DNA of 20,981 bases from Fischerella sp. (GTDB lineage Bacteria > Cyanobacteriota > Cyanobacteriia > Cyanobacteriales > Nostocaceae). Position 1 is the first letter of the stretch. The number at the start of each line of letters is the position of its first letter. The position numbers and the translations under genes are program-made. The notes under the pieces were generated by a model. The model was not told the origin of the DNA, made no database searches, and was given only the letters and a program-made list of their open reading frames with translations. Positions 1 through 8,098 of this stretch are shown here, one piece after another. The stretch is taken from positions 1 to 20,981 of the forward strand of contig JANZYY010000018.1 in the NCBI GenBank assembly GCA_026419705.1, in the 5' to 3' direction.

Positions 1-360
1 GGTTAGCCCTTGTACTGTAACGCTACCAATCAACGGTAGGTTAATTGCCCCGCCGGGAGGAACTGTATACTCGCCTGTATACTCAGGTACTTCAAATACA
101 TTTACACGGACGCGATCGCCTCCTCCCAATGTGTATCCAGTATCTATTTGTTGTGTCGCCTGGGGTGTGGGTTGTCCTTGACCAAACGGCGCTGTTTGGG
201 GTGCGGGTTGTACGGGACTAAATTGCGAAGTTTGAGGTAAGGATTGCCCCTGAGCAAAACTGGAGTTTGGAAAAGCGACAAGGAAATTAGTTAAAAATAC
301 TATACCTACAACAGGCTGGCTACTAAGCCTCAGCATTTTCCACAAATTTGTATTAAGCAT
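1..360 (-). CDS. Polysaccharide export (OPX/Wza-like) protein, N-terminal part, cut by window edge
   Basis: This open frame of 120 codons starts at the ATG at 360 and runs off the left edge without a stop. The first ~37 residues look like a signal peptide (a basic start, a hydrophobic run and then FAQ). A Gln/Pro-rich linker follows. From about residue 75 comes a sequence typical of the poly_export domain (PF02563): GYTLGGGDRVRVNVFEVPEYTG, then PPGGAINLPLIGSV. Proteins of this family form the outer-membrane channel or its periplasmic part for capsule and exopolysaccharide export, working with a Wzc-type kinase and a Wzx/Wzy or ABC route. AGGT lies a few bases before the ATG as a possible ribosome site. 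The AT-rich upstream gap holds a 12-bp palindrome, ATACTTAAGTAT (416-427), that could be part of its control region. The family call is strong, but the gene's length and the rest of the locus cannot be seen. Confidence 0.85.
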   Translation of the reverse strand, partial: MLNTNLWKMLRLSSQPVVGIVFLTNFLVAFPNSSFAQGQSLPQTSQFSPVQPAPQTAPFGQGQPTPQATQQIDTGYTLGGGDRVRVNVFEVPEYTGEYTVPPGGAINLPLIGSVTVQGLT

Positions 361-613
361 ATTGACCTGATAATACCACGAGTAAAGGCAGCGTCTGATC
401 AATTTATTGTTGACTATACTTAAGTATGCAAGTTCCCCAACATTAATTATTTTCCAAAAATAACTTATTTTTCAGAAGATAAAATATATACTTAATTTGA
501 ATTTTTGGTGAAGTTAATTTAAAATTTGTGCGGTGAAATTACAAGAAAATACTAAAAATAATTGTGGCAAAATTTACACATTATTGTGAATTTGATGTTA
601 TGTAAGAAATAAT

Positions 614-1591
614 CTATTTGCTTTTTTGTTTTTGAATTTGTTGCATGAAAAACTCTTCTAGGGAAAGACGAAAAAGTTTCATTGTTATAATCTTTCCACC
701 CATGAGATGAAGACTGGCAAAAAAATCATAGGTATCGCCTTGCAATTCACCTTGCCAAGAACCGTCAGGCTGAAATTCGAGATTGGGAAGCCATTTTCTG
801 AGGATTTCGCAATCGCCACCTTGACCTTGAACGTGATATGTATTTTTCGTTCCCAGGAGATCTTTAAGGGAACCAGAACAAATTAATTCGCCTTGAGCAA
901 GAATAGCTATGCGATCGCAGATTTGCTCAACTTCACTGAGAATATGGCTGTTGAAAAAAATCGTTTTGCCGGTGGCTTTGAGTGATAGGATAATTTCTCG
1001 CATTTGGTAGCGTCCTATCGGATCTAAACCGGACATAGGCTCATCTAAAAATACCACTTCTGGATCGTTAATCAGTGCCTGCGCCATACCCACACGCTGA
1101 AGCATACCTTTAGAGTAACGGCGCATTTGCTTTTTGTAAGCATCAGCTTGAGATAAACCAACCAATTCCAACAGTTTGGGAATGCGTTGACGTTGCACTC
1201 TTTTGGGAATTTGGAATAATCCTGCTGCTAGCTGTAAAAATTCCCAGCCAGTTAGATAGTCGTAAAAATAGGGATTTTCCGGTAAGTAACCAATCCGTTG
1301 CTTGATCGCGCGATCGCCAAGTGGTTTGCCTAACAACAATCCTCGCCCAGAAGTAGAACGGATAATACCCAGTAAAAGTTTTAACAGGGTTGTTTTACCG
1401 GCACCATTTTGTCCAAGTAATCCAAAGGTTTCTCCCTGGTAAACAGTTAAAGAACAGCTTTTGAGGGATACGACTTTTTGATTCAAGAAGAAGCCGGTAC
1501 GATAAACTTTTCGCAACTCGGAAGTGAGAATCACCGGCGGTCGTTCTTGCGTATTCGGTTGAAAATGGGTAGCACCTGTAACAGACTCCAT
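614..1591 (-). CDS. ABC-2 type transporter ATP-binding protein
   Basis: This 325-residue nucleotide-binding subunit of the COG1131 (CcmA/GldA-like) class would power a membrane-embedded ABC-2 permease at the inner face of the cytoplasmic membrane. The full ATPase motif set is visible. Walker A GQNGAGKTT is at ~60-68. The Q-loop region GYLPENP (~101-107) has Glu in place of Gln, as is common in this class. The signature YSKGM is at ~159-163, Walker B VVFLDEP at ~179-185, the D-loop SGLD follows it, and the switch histidine is at 216 (NSHIL). About 95 residues follow the ATPase core, as in exporters with a C-terminal accessory domain. The start was taken at the ATG at 1591; no good ribosome site precedes it. 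No permease gene is next to it: one side is the OPX gene, the other the sigma factor. The partner and substrate are therefore unknown; export of a polymer, lipid or drug would all fit. Confidence 0.92.
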   Translation of the reverse strand: MESVTGATHFQPNTQERPPVILTSELRKVYRTGFFLNQKVVSLKSCSLTVYQGETFGLLGQNGAGKTTLLKLLLGIIRSTSGRGLLLGKPLGDRAIKQRIGYLPENPYFYDYLTGWEFLQLAAGLFQIPKRVQRQRIPKLLELVGLSQADAYKKQMRRYSKGMLQRVGMAQALINDPEVVFLDEPMSGLDPIGRYQMREIILSLKATGKTIFFNSHILSEVEQICDRIAILAQGELICSGSLKDLLGTKNTYHVQGQGGDCEILRKWLPNLEFQPDGSWQGELQGDTYDFFASLHLMGGKIITMKLFRLSLEEFFMQQIQKQKSK

Positions 1592-1687
1592 TTTGTTTTT
1601 TAATTGTGCTAAATGCTACACTAAAGATTATTATTCTATTACAAGTTACCCAATTGTGCGACAAGAATATCAAGTTAGAGGGCAGAG

Positions 1688-1808
1688 GGGGATTGGGGAT
1701 TGGGTATTGAAGTACTGATTTTTACTATGCCCCATGCCCCATGCGCCTTGCCCATTGCCCCTTACCCAAACTACTAACCACTAACCACCAACAAATGACT
1801 AATGGCTA
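1688..1808. repeat. Heptameric short tandem repeats (STRR type) between ABC ATPase and sigma factor genes
   Basis: Runs of 7-base units are visible: GGGGATT twice then GGGTATT (1688-1708); CCCCATG twice then CGCCTTG, CCCATTG and CCCCTTA (1730-1764); and CTAACCA twice then CCAACAA (1774-1794). The first block is nearly complementary to the second, so the segment can fold back on itself. Such degenerate heptamers are a known feature of heterocyst-forming cyanobacterial genomes. No coding function is suggested. Confidence 0.75.
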
Positions 1809-1837
1809 AAAAAATCGCCCCCTGAATTCAGGAGGCG
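1808..1837 (-). terminator. Rho-independent terminator of the sigma factor gene
   Basis: Read on the minus strand, an 11-bp stem (1816-1837, one G-T pair, centred on GAATTC) is followed by A then seven T (1808-1814). It lies 21 bases past the sigma gene stop. The strong stem with a U-tract directly after it makes this a confident call. Confidence 0.85.
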
Positions 1838-1858
1838 CGTCGCCAAGAGCGAGCGGTA

Positions 1859-2842
1859 TTAGCTAGCTATATACTCTTTGACGTTGGCGCGGCGGCGACG
1901 CAGATGCGCCAGGGCTTGATGCTCCAACTGGCGGACGCGCTCACGACTGAGGTTTAAGCGTTCACCGACTTTAGCCAAGGACATTTCGTTTCCATCTTCT
2001 AAGCCAAAGCGTAGAGCTAACACTTCTCGCTGTTGAGGCGTGAGTTCTGCAAGCAGGTTATTCAAGTCTTGGCGCAAGAATTCCTGAGTCATGTAAGATT
2101 CTGGCGAAGGGCTTTCGTCTTCTAGCATTTCTTGCAGTTCGGTATCTTGGTTATCGCCAACTTTCACATCCAAAGAAACTGGCTGACGCGCCATGTTTAG
2201 ATACTCGCGAATCTGGGCGGGTTCTAATTCCAGTTCTTTGGCAATTTCCGCTGGAGATGGCGATCGCCCTAATTTTTGAGCCAGTTCTCGCTGCACTTTT
2301 TTGATTTTGTTCAGCTTTTCGGTGATGTGAATAGGTAAGCGAATCGTACGACCTTGCTGGGCGATCGCGCGAGTAATTGCTTGGCGGATCCACCAATAAG
2401 CGTATGTCGAGAATTTATAACCCCGTGTCGGGTCGAATTTCTCTACACCTCGCTCTAATCCAAGTGTTCCTTCTTGGATCAAATCCAGAAACTCCATGTT
2501 TCGCTTCTGGTACTTTTTAGCAATAGCAACAACTAAGCGCAAATTCGCTTCAATCATTTTTTGCTTTGCCCGCTTCCCTTGCTGGACAGTCTGCTTCACC
2601 TCAGATTCTGATTTTTTCACGTGAGCAGCCCATTCTTGCATGCTTGGTTCGCGGCGCAGTTTCTTAGCCAAAGCCTCTTTGGCATCTAAGAGTGTCATCA
2701 TTTGCTGTACCTGCTTCCCATAGACAATCTCTTGTTCGCGGGTTAGCAAGGGTACACGACCAATCTCGCGCAGATAGGTTCGCACCATATCAGCCGTGAA
2801 TTTGGCGTTGTTATTTTCAAGTTCGGTGTTAACAGTGGGCAT
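1859..2842 (-). CDS. Group 2 (RpoD/SigA-family) RNA polymerase sigma factor, SigB/SigD-like
   Basis: This is a sigma-70 family subunit that directs RNA polymerase to promoters. The protein carries region 1.2 (FTADMVRTYLREIGRVPLLT), region 2 with the core-binding and -10 motifs (NLRLVVAIAKKY, FLDLIQEGTLGLERGVEKFD, YKFSTYAYWWIRQAITRA), region 3 (RLPIHITEKLNKI) and region 4 with the -35 helix-turn-helix (LTPQQREVLALRFGL, then MSLAKVGERLNLSRERVRQLE). It lacks the long acidic N-terminus of the principal SigA, which places it among the non-essential group 2 factors; these respond to carbon, nitrogen, light or stress in cyanobacteria. The open frame reaches back to a GTG at 2869. The ATG at 2842 was chosen because GAGGAA sits 8 bases before it and the family usually begins MPTxN. 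It is monocistronic, with a terminator just downstream. Which paralog it is (SigB, SigC, SigD or SigE) cannot be fixed here; region 2 and the MPTxN start fit SigB/SigD best. Confidence 0.95.
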   Translation of the reverse strand: MPTVNTELENNNAKFTADMVRTYLREIGRVPLLTREQEIVYGKQVQQMMTLLDAKEALAKKLRREPSMQEWAAHVKKSESEVKQTVQQGKRAKQKMIEANLRLVVAIAKKYQKRNMEFLDLIQEGTLGLERGVEKFDPTRGYKFSTYAYWWIRQAITRAIAQQGRTIRLPIHITEKLNKIKKVQRELAQKLGRSPSPAEIAKELELEPAQIREYLNMARQPVSLDVKVGDNQDTELQEMLEDESPSPESYMTQEFLRQDLNNLLAELTPQQREVLALRFGLEDGNEMSLAKVGERLNLSRERVRQLEHQALAHLRRRRANVKEYIAS

Positions 2843-3181
2843 TGGTGCGTTTTCCTCTACTCCAAACACAAAAGAATACTTAATAGTTATGGCGGATTAG
2901 GAAAGGTGGTGCATATATCACTAGACATTAGGGAACTACCACAAAAGAGCGAGTTTTCAGTTTTTTAGAACCTGTCAAGACGGTTAGTTTCTCAGATAGG
3001 TTCCCCTACCCTCTCTAGATTTTGAAACCTCTACAAGCACACATTCTTTGTCTTCAAGAATTCTTTTCTTTCTTTAAGTCGCTGACGGCGACAATTTCAA
3101 TATGAAGTCAGTATGAGTTTTACTTAATTCAATATTACGACAAATTTATTCAAGAGTAAAGTGGTCTAGACAAATCTTTCT

Positions 3182-3210
3182 ATTATAATCTAAGATGTAC
3201 TTATTGCCAA
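3182..3210 (-). promoter_or_regulatory. Candidate sigma-70 type promoter for the sigma factor gene
   Basis: On the minus strand TTGGCA (3205-3210) and TATAAT (3182-3187) are separated by exactly 17 bases. The -35 matches the consensus in five of six positions and the -10 in all six. Transcription would begin near 3175 and leave a leader of about 330 bases before the ATG at 2842. The call rests on sequence match only. Confidence 0.55.
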
Positions 3211-3420
3211 GAAAAATAGCCAAAATTCCTTCACACCACTCACTACATCTATAGTGACGTTAAAAAGCTTTGTTAAGGTTGCCAAAAGTAGCGAGATAAC
3301 CGAACTAATCAGGTGTATTCATGGGGGGATGTCACGAAGTGTAAAGTTTTGGTTAGTGACTAGGGATTGGGGACACTTGGATCAGCCCTATCAAGGTAAG
3401 TTAAAAAAGTTGATTTTACT

Positions 3421-3478
3421 TGCTGTCTTAGTGTCTTGGTGGTAAAAATTTATTAGACTATTTGAACCACATAGACGC
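3421..3478 (-). repeat. Dispersed repeat copy A
   Basis: On the minus strand this begins with the 18-mer GCGTCTATGTGGTTCAAA (3461-3478) and, after an AT-rich spacer, ends in ACCACCAAGACACTAAGACA. The same 18-mer and a similar tail recur on the plus strand at 10783-10839. No open frame or terminal inverted repeat is evident. Confidence 0.65.
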
Positions 3479-3824
3479 GCGCAGTTCCTCGCAGAGTAGG
3501 GCTGACCGCAGGGTATGCGCAAAGACAAAGACACAAAAAACCTGCTTGAGGCTAGCGAGTAATCTTTCTCCCTAGTCTGCCTTGTTTCTTCACATCTTGT
3601 AGGAACAACCGCACCACACACATTATTTAATTTCAACTGGCAATAGCACTACACAACCAGCATCAAAGAGCGCTTTTATTTGCCGAAGCTGCTTCTACCC
3701 CCAACTTTTTTGCTTTCATTCTTGCTCTCATTCTTAGCAAGTAGGAGTCCATAATCTTATTATAGCATTTTCGCGATCGCTTCCGACGCTGCCTAAATGT
3801 GACAGCGCCAGTTGCTTGCTCAAC

Positions 3825-5912
3825 CTATGACTGCTTTTGTTCACAAGCAGTTAAGCCCAACCGATCCAGAACAAAGGCATACTCAAACGCCAATTCTTTC
3901 AGGCTTTCATAACGTCCGGATGCACCACTGTGTCCTGCGCCCATGTTGGTTTTCAGCAGAAGAATGTTGTTATCTGTCTTGAGTTCTCGCAGTTTCGCTG
4001 TCCATTTGGCAGGTTCCCAGTATTTGACACGAGCGTCATTCAAGCCAGCCGTAATGAGAATATCTGGATAATCTTTCGCCTCGACGTTATCGTAGGGTGA
4101 GTAAGACTTGATGTAGTCGTAATAAACTTTCTCGTTGGGATTACCCCATTCTTCACGTTCCATTGCTGATAGGGGTAAGGAAGTATCAAGTATAGTTGTA
4201 ACTACGTCCACAAAGGGAACATCGGCAACTACTACTTTAAATAAGTCGGGACGCATGTTCATAACTGCTCCCACTAATAAACCGCCTGCACTTCCGCCAG
4301 AAATCGCGATCGCGTTGCTTGTTGTCCACCCTTCGGCAATTAAATATTCTGCACAGGCAATAAAGTCTGTAAAGGTGTTCTTTTTGTGCAAAAATTTGCC
4401 GTCTTCATACCACTTGCGCCCCATTTCTCCACCGCCGCGAACATGGGCGATCGCAAATATGATTCCACGGTCTAACAGCGAAAGTCGATTTGATGAAAAT
4501 GATGCTGGGTAACTTGCTCCATAAGCACCATATCCGGTCAAATACAAAGGATTTTTGCCGTCTTTTTTGATACCCTTTTTGTAAACAATAGATATGGGAA
4601 TTTGCGTACCGTCAGGGGCCGGAGCCATCAACTTTTCACTTTGATACTGGGTTCTATCGTACCCTCCCAGAACTTCTGTTTCTTTTTTCAACTCACGCTC
4701 TAACGTTTCCATATCGTAATCGAATACTGATGGCGGCGTGATTAAAGATGTATAGTGTATCCGTAAAGTAGTAGTGTGAAATTCTGGATTACTGCCTTCA
4801 AAAAATGAATAGGTCGGTTCGGGAAAGGAAATGTTATGTTCTTGATGGGTGGTCAAGTTTTGTACCCTTGCGACTGGTAGTCCATCCTTTCTTTCGTAAA
4901 TCACCAGGTGGTTGGCAAACAGGCTAATACCTGATAGCATCACATCTTCGCGATGAGGAATTACAGTCTGCCAATTTTCTTTACCTGGTGAAGCTACTAG
5001 GGTTTTCATCAGTTTAAAGTTAATAGCTTCTTCATTAGTGACTATATAAAAATAATCGCTGTGATGGTCAACATCATATTCTATACCTGTTGTACGCGGC
5101 TGGATTATTTGAAAATTTCCCTGAGGATGATTAGCGTCTAAATAATGAACTTCTGATGTAATTTTACTACTCAAATGCATCAATATATATGCTTGGCTGC
5201 GAGTTTTGCCAACTGTTAAATAGTAAATATCATCTGGCTCATGATAAATGAGAACATCTTCATCAACAGATGTGTTTAAAGTATGCCTAAATAGCTGAAA
5301 GGGGCGGTTAGTAGCATCTAGTTTCGTATAAAATACAGTCTGATTATCATTACCCCACGCTAAAGAAAAATAAGTATCAGGGATACTTTCTGGATACAAT
5401 TGACGTGTATTTAAGTCCAAAAAATATAACGTATATCTTTCGGAACCACTAGTATCCACAGAATAAGCTAAAACTTGGTGATTGGGACTGACTTGCAACA
5501 CTCCAATGCTGAAAAATTCATACCCCTGAGATAACTGATTTTGGTCTAGCAGCACTTCTTCAGGAGCATCGAGACTACCTTTTTTGCGACAGTAAATTGG
5601 ATAAGCTTTACCTTGTTCAGTCCGGGAATAATAGTAATATTCATCTTTACGATACGGTACGGAAAGGTCTGTTTCTTTAATCCGAGCTAGCATTTCTTCA
5701 TAAAGCTGCTTTTGCAAACCTTCCGTATGCTCCATCATTGCTTTGGTGTAAGCATTTTCTGCTTCTAGATACGCTATTACTTTTGGATTATCGCGATCGC
5801 GCATCCAAAAGTAGTTGTCAATCCGCTTGTCGCCATGCAACTCCAAGACCTGGGGTTGTTTTTCAGCAAGCGGTGGAGTAACTGTAATTTCTAAAGAATC
5901 AATTTTATCCAT
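3825..5912 (-). CDS. ptrB: Oligopeptidase B (S9A prolyl oligopeptidase family)
   Basis: This serine peptidase of 695 residues, close to the family's usual ~680-700, cleaves short peptides after basic residues, probably in the cytoplasm. The N-terminal part begins with the family segment DNYFWMRDRDNPKVIAYLEAEN (~32-53), followed by the beta-propeller that gates access. The alpha/beta-hydrolase domain follows from about residue 425. The catalytic triad is visible: Ser541 in GGSAGG, Asp626 in LNDARV and His661 in GAGHSG. The acidic segment EREEWGNP (585-592) matches the region that gives oligopeptidase B its Arg/Lys preference, which separates it from prolyl endopeptidase; that specificity is an inference. 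No signal peptide is seen. The ATG at 5912 has CAGGTGA upstream. It starts 25 bases after the stop of the membrane protein gene at 5938-6687 on the same strand, so the two are probably co-transcribed. Confidence 0.93.
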   Translation of the reverse strand: MDKIDSLEITVTPPLAEKQPQVLELHGDKRIDNYFWMRDRDNPKVIAYLEAENAYTKAMMEHTEGLQKQLYEEMLARIKETDLSVPYRKDEYYYYSRTEQGKAYPIYCRKKGSLDAPEEVLLDQNQLSQGYEFFSIGVLQVSPNHQVLAYSVDTSGSERYTLYFLDLNTRQLYPESIPDTYFSLAWGNDNQTVFYTKLDATNRPFQLFRHTLNTSVDEDVLIYHEPDDIYYLTVGKTRSQAYILMHLSSKITSEVHYLDANHPQGNFQIIQPRTTGIEYDVDHHSDYFYIVTNEEAINFKLMKTLVASPGKENWQTVIPHREDVMLSGISLFANHLVIYERKDGLPVARVQNLTTHQEHNISFPEPTYSFFEGSNPEFHTTTLRIHYTSLITPPSVFDYDMETLERELKKETEVLGGYDRTQYQSEKLMAPAPDGTQIPISIVYKKGIKKDGKNPLYLTGYGAYGASYPASFSSNRLSLLDRGIIFAIAHVRGGGEMGRKWYEDGKFLHKKNTFTDFIACAEYLIAEGWTTSNAIAISGGSAGGLLVGAVMNMRPDLFKVVVADVPFVDVVTTILDTSLPLSAMEREEWGNPNEKVYYDYIKSYSPYDNVEAKDYPDILITAGLNDARVKYWEPAKWTAKLRELKTDNNILLLKTNMGAGHSGASGRYESLKELAFEYAFVLDRLGLTACEQKQS

Positions 5913-5937
5913 ATTTTTTCACCTGAATTTACTACCA

Positions 5938-6687
5938 CTACCTTTGTGTGGTAGCGCGACGAGAGTAGCTTTTCAAGCTACAAAAGCCAATGGCTGGGAT
6001 AACTCCTAAAATAATAGCCGTCAATCCTTGTTCACTCAAATATAATGCCTGAGCGCGGTTTGCTTGTGGAATCAGGTTTTGCAACAAGGAAAGCAACCAC
6101 ACCAAAACACTGATACAGAAATGGGAAATGGAAGGTAGAAAACTCCACCACCAAGCACCTACTGTATTTTGCCGCAATACCAACCATTGCGAAAACCCCA
6201 ACCAAATTCCAGACGCAATATATGAGATGGTTGACAAAACTCCAAAAAAAACCATCTCTTCAAAGGATAAAGATTTATTTAACGATATAGCTATGGATGA
6301 GATGTGGTTAATCCATCCTCTCGAAACACTATTAGCAATCAACCAACCTGCACTAGTCGCAAGCAGCCACAATCTTGCAGATAGATATTGACGCAGAATT
6401 AGTGCTTGATCGGCAGCAAAAATCACTGCAAAAACAATACTACTGAAAAATTTTACAAACCAGAACCATAGAGGTTGCTGTTGAAGAACAACTGCTGGGA
6501 GTGCTTGCAAGAGAGTTCTTTCGATGGCGATACTGGCAATTCCACCTACAACCCATCCGACAACAGTCATGAGAGTAAAGCGAATAAAAAAATTGCGTCG
6601 CTGCGCTCGCGGTATCAATAACCTCAGTACTTTACTAGTGCTAGAAATGTAAACTTCCACGGAAGGTGTGTTGGAGTCGGTTGGCAT
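5938..6687 (-). CDS. Multi-pass membrane protein of unknown function
   Basis: The gene is not recognised by name. The 249-residue product has a short hydrophilic start and about six hydrophobic helices (roughly 36-56, 73-96, 104-121, 145-165, 180-204, 222-238). Two segments look like an internal repeat: ADQALILRQYLSARLWLLATS near 92-112 and FSQWLVLRQNTVGAWWWSF near 165-183. Both carry Q-x-L-x-LRQ followed by a Trp-rich helix. Repeats of this kind are common in uncharacterised cyanobacterial integral membrane proteins. No catalytic or transport motif was seen. It is the first gene of a probable two-gene unit with oligopeptidase B (25-base gap) and is divergent from hemE. The ATG at 6687 has no strong ribosome site. 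A role in handling peptides with its neighbour would be speculation. Confidence 0.75.
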   Translation of the reverse strand: MPTDSNTPSVEVYISSTSKVLRLLIPRAQRRNFFIRFTLMTVVGWVVGGIASIAIERTLLQALPAVVLQQQPLWFWFVKFFSSIVFAVIFAADQALILRQYLSARLWLLATSAGWLIANSVSRGWINHISSIAISLNKSLSFEEMVFFGVLSTISYIASGIWLGFSQWLVLRQNTVGAWWWSFLPSISHFCISVLVWLLSLLQNLIPQANRAQALYLSEQGLTAIILGVIPAIGFCSLKSYSRRATTQR

Positions 6688-6929
6688 CGCAATTCAGCTT
6701 CAAAGGATTTAAGTATAAAAGCTAAAGGATGAAATAAGATTAAGATAAATAAAATACAAGCTCTCGTAAGAAAAATATAGACTTCTCAAAAACTGGTTTC
6801 CTGACATCTTGCATTCTTCTCAGATCCTTACCAGGTTGAGACGACTAAGGTACTTCCCCCGAAAAAGGCCAAACTCTGGATGATAAGCTAAACAATGACA
6901 TAAATAAAGTGTTTAGGATGAACTGTTAA

Positions 6930-7985
6930 ATGGGTATTTCCTCTCATGAACCCCTTCTTCTCAGGGCAGCTCGTGGTGAAATTGTAGCTCGTCCCCCAGT
7001 ATGGATGATGCGCCAAGCAGGACGATATATGAAGGCTTATCGAGATTTAAGGGAGAAATACCCTTCGTTTCGCGATCGCTCAGAAATACCAGAAGTAGCG
7101 ATCGAAATTTCTTTACAGCCGTGGAGGGCCTTTCAACCAGATGGCGTGATTCTATTTTCTGATATTGTGACGCCGCTGCCTGGTCTGGGCATCGACATGG
7201 ATATTGCTGAAGGTAAGGGACCAATTATTCACTCTCCCATCCGTACTCAGGAACAAGTTGATAACCTGCATCCTCTAGATCCAGAAGAGTCTTTGCCATT
7301 TATCAAAACCATTTTGCAAGCACTGCGCCAAGAAGTTGGCAACAAATCAACAGTGTTGGGGTTTGTAGGTGCGCCGTGGACGCTAGCAGCTTATGCTGTG
7401 GAAGGGAAAGGTTCTAAAAGCTATGCCATGATTAAAAGCATGGCATTCTCAGATCCAACGATACTGCATCAATTTTTAGGCAAACTTGCAGATGCGATCG
7501 CTACCTATGTACGCTATCAAATTGACTGTGGCGCTCAAGTTGTACAAATGTTTGATTCTTGGGCAGGTCAGTTAAGCCCCCAAGATTATGAAACCTTTGC
7601 TCTGCCTTATCAACAGCGAGTTTTCCAGCAAGTCAAACAAACCCATCCAGATACACCACTAATTCTCTTAGTTAGCGGTAGCGCAGGTTTGTTAGAAAGA
7701 ATGGCAAAATCGGGTGCAGATGTCATCACTGTAGACTGGACAGTAGATATGGCAGATGCAAGAGCAAGATTGGGCAAGCACGTGAAAGTGCAAGGAAATC
7801 TTGACCCTGGCGTACTTTTTGGTTCCAAAGAGTTTATCCGCGATCGCATTATCGACACGGTTCGCAAAGCTGGTAATTGGGGTCACATCCTCAATCTCGG
7901 CCATGGTGTTCTCCCAGAAACCCCAGAAGAAAATGTAGCTTTCTTCTTTGAAACAGCCAAGCAACTCAAGGCTGTTAGTTGTTAG
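6930..7985 (+). CDS. hemE: Uroporphyrinogen decarboxylase
   Basis: HemE removes four carboxyl groups from uroporphyrinogen III to give coproporphyrinogen III, at the head of the shared haem, chlorophyll and bilin pathway in the cytoplasm. The 351-residue length is typical. The first family signature, RPPVWMMRQAGRYM, is at 21-34 with the substrate-binding arginines 28 and 32. ILFSDI around 74-79 holds the key aspartate (78). The second signature, GFVGAPWTLAAYAVEG, is at ~144-159 with Tyr155. FDSWAG follows near 208, and GHGVLPETPEENV is near the C-terminus. The start at 6930 has AGGATG nine bases upstream. The final residues (VSC) and the TAG stop are written in heptamer repeat DNA, so the natural C-terminus may have been altered by a few residues. 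It is divergent from the membrane protein gene and followed on the same strand by an SDR gene. Confidence 0.97.
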   Translation: MGISSHEPLLLRAARGEIVARPPVWMMRQAGRYMKAYRDLREKYPSFRDRSEIPEVAIEISLQPWRAFQPDGVILFSDIVTPLPGLGIDMDIAEGKGPIIHSPIRTQEQVDNLHPLDPEESLPFIKTILQALRQEVGNKSTVLGFVGAPWTLAAYAVEGKGSKSYAMIKSMAFSDPTILHQFLGKLADAIATYVRYQIDCGAQVVQMFDSWAGQLSPQDYETFALPYQQRVFQQVKQTHPDTPLILLVSGSAGLLERMAKSGADVITVDWTVDMADARARLGKHVKVQGNLDPGVLFGSKEFIRDRIIDTVRKAGNWGHILNLGHGVLPETPEENVAFFFETAKQLKAVSC

Positions 7986-8093
7986 TAGTTGGTTGTTGGT
8001 TGTTGGTAGTTAGTAGTTAGTAGATAGTTGTTAACCGCTAACCACTAACCACCAACCGCTAACCACTAACCATTAACCACTAACCATTAACTA
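7975..8093. repeat. Array of 17 heptamers filling the hemE-SDR gap (STRR type, inverted halves)
   Basis: The segment divides without remainder into 17 units of 7 bases. The first eight (7975-8030) are of the TTAGTAG / TTGGTTG kind. The last nine (8031-8093) are of the CTAACCA / TTAACCA kind, which is roughly the reverse complement. The phase is kept through the switch at 8031, so the whole array can fold into a long imperfect hairpin. It overlaps the last codons of hemE and ends 5 bases before the SDR start codon. It may act as a terminator or mRNA-stabilising fold for hemE; that is inference. Confidence 0.85.
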
Positions 8094-8098
8094 TAGTT

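Larger units (their letters stand above)
2870..3824. other. Gene-free stretch between sigma factor and oligopeptidase B genes
   Basis: No convincing coding frame is present. The sigma factor leader (about 2843-3175) and its candidate promoter lie at the left. Around 3420-3545 there is dispersed repeat sequence rich in GACACTAAGACA-type words. A HIP1 octamer sits at 3773-3780. A 63-codon plus-strand frame at 3254-3445 runs through repeat sequence and has no ribosome site or recognisable product. No clear terminator was seen for the oligopeptidase gene. Confidence 0.6.

Noticed and set aside
3254..3445. 63-codon plus-strand frame
   Set aside because: It has no ribosome site, ends inside dispersed repeat sequence, and its product shows no recognisable pattern.
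4135..4512. 125-codon plus-strand frame inside the oligopeptidase gene
   Set aside because: It is opposite to a gene with an intact catalytic triad and full-length family match; a shadow frame.
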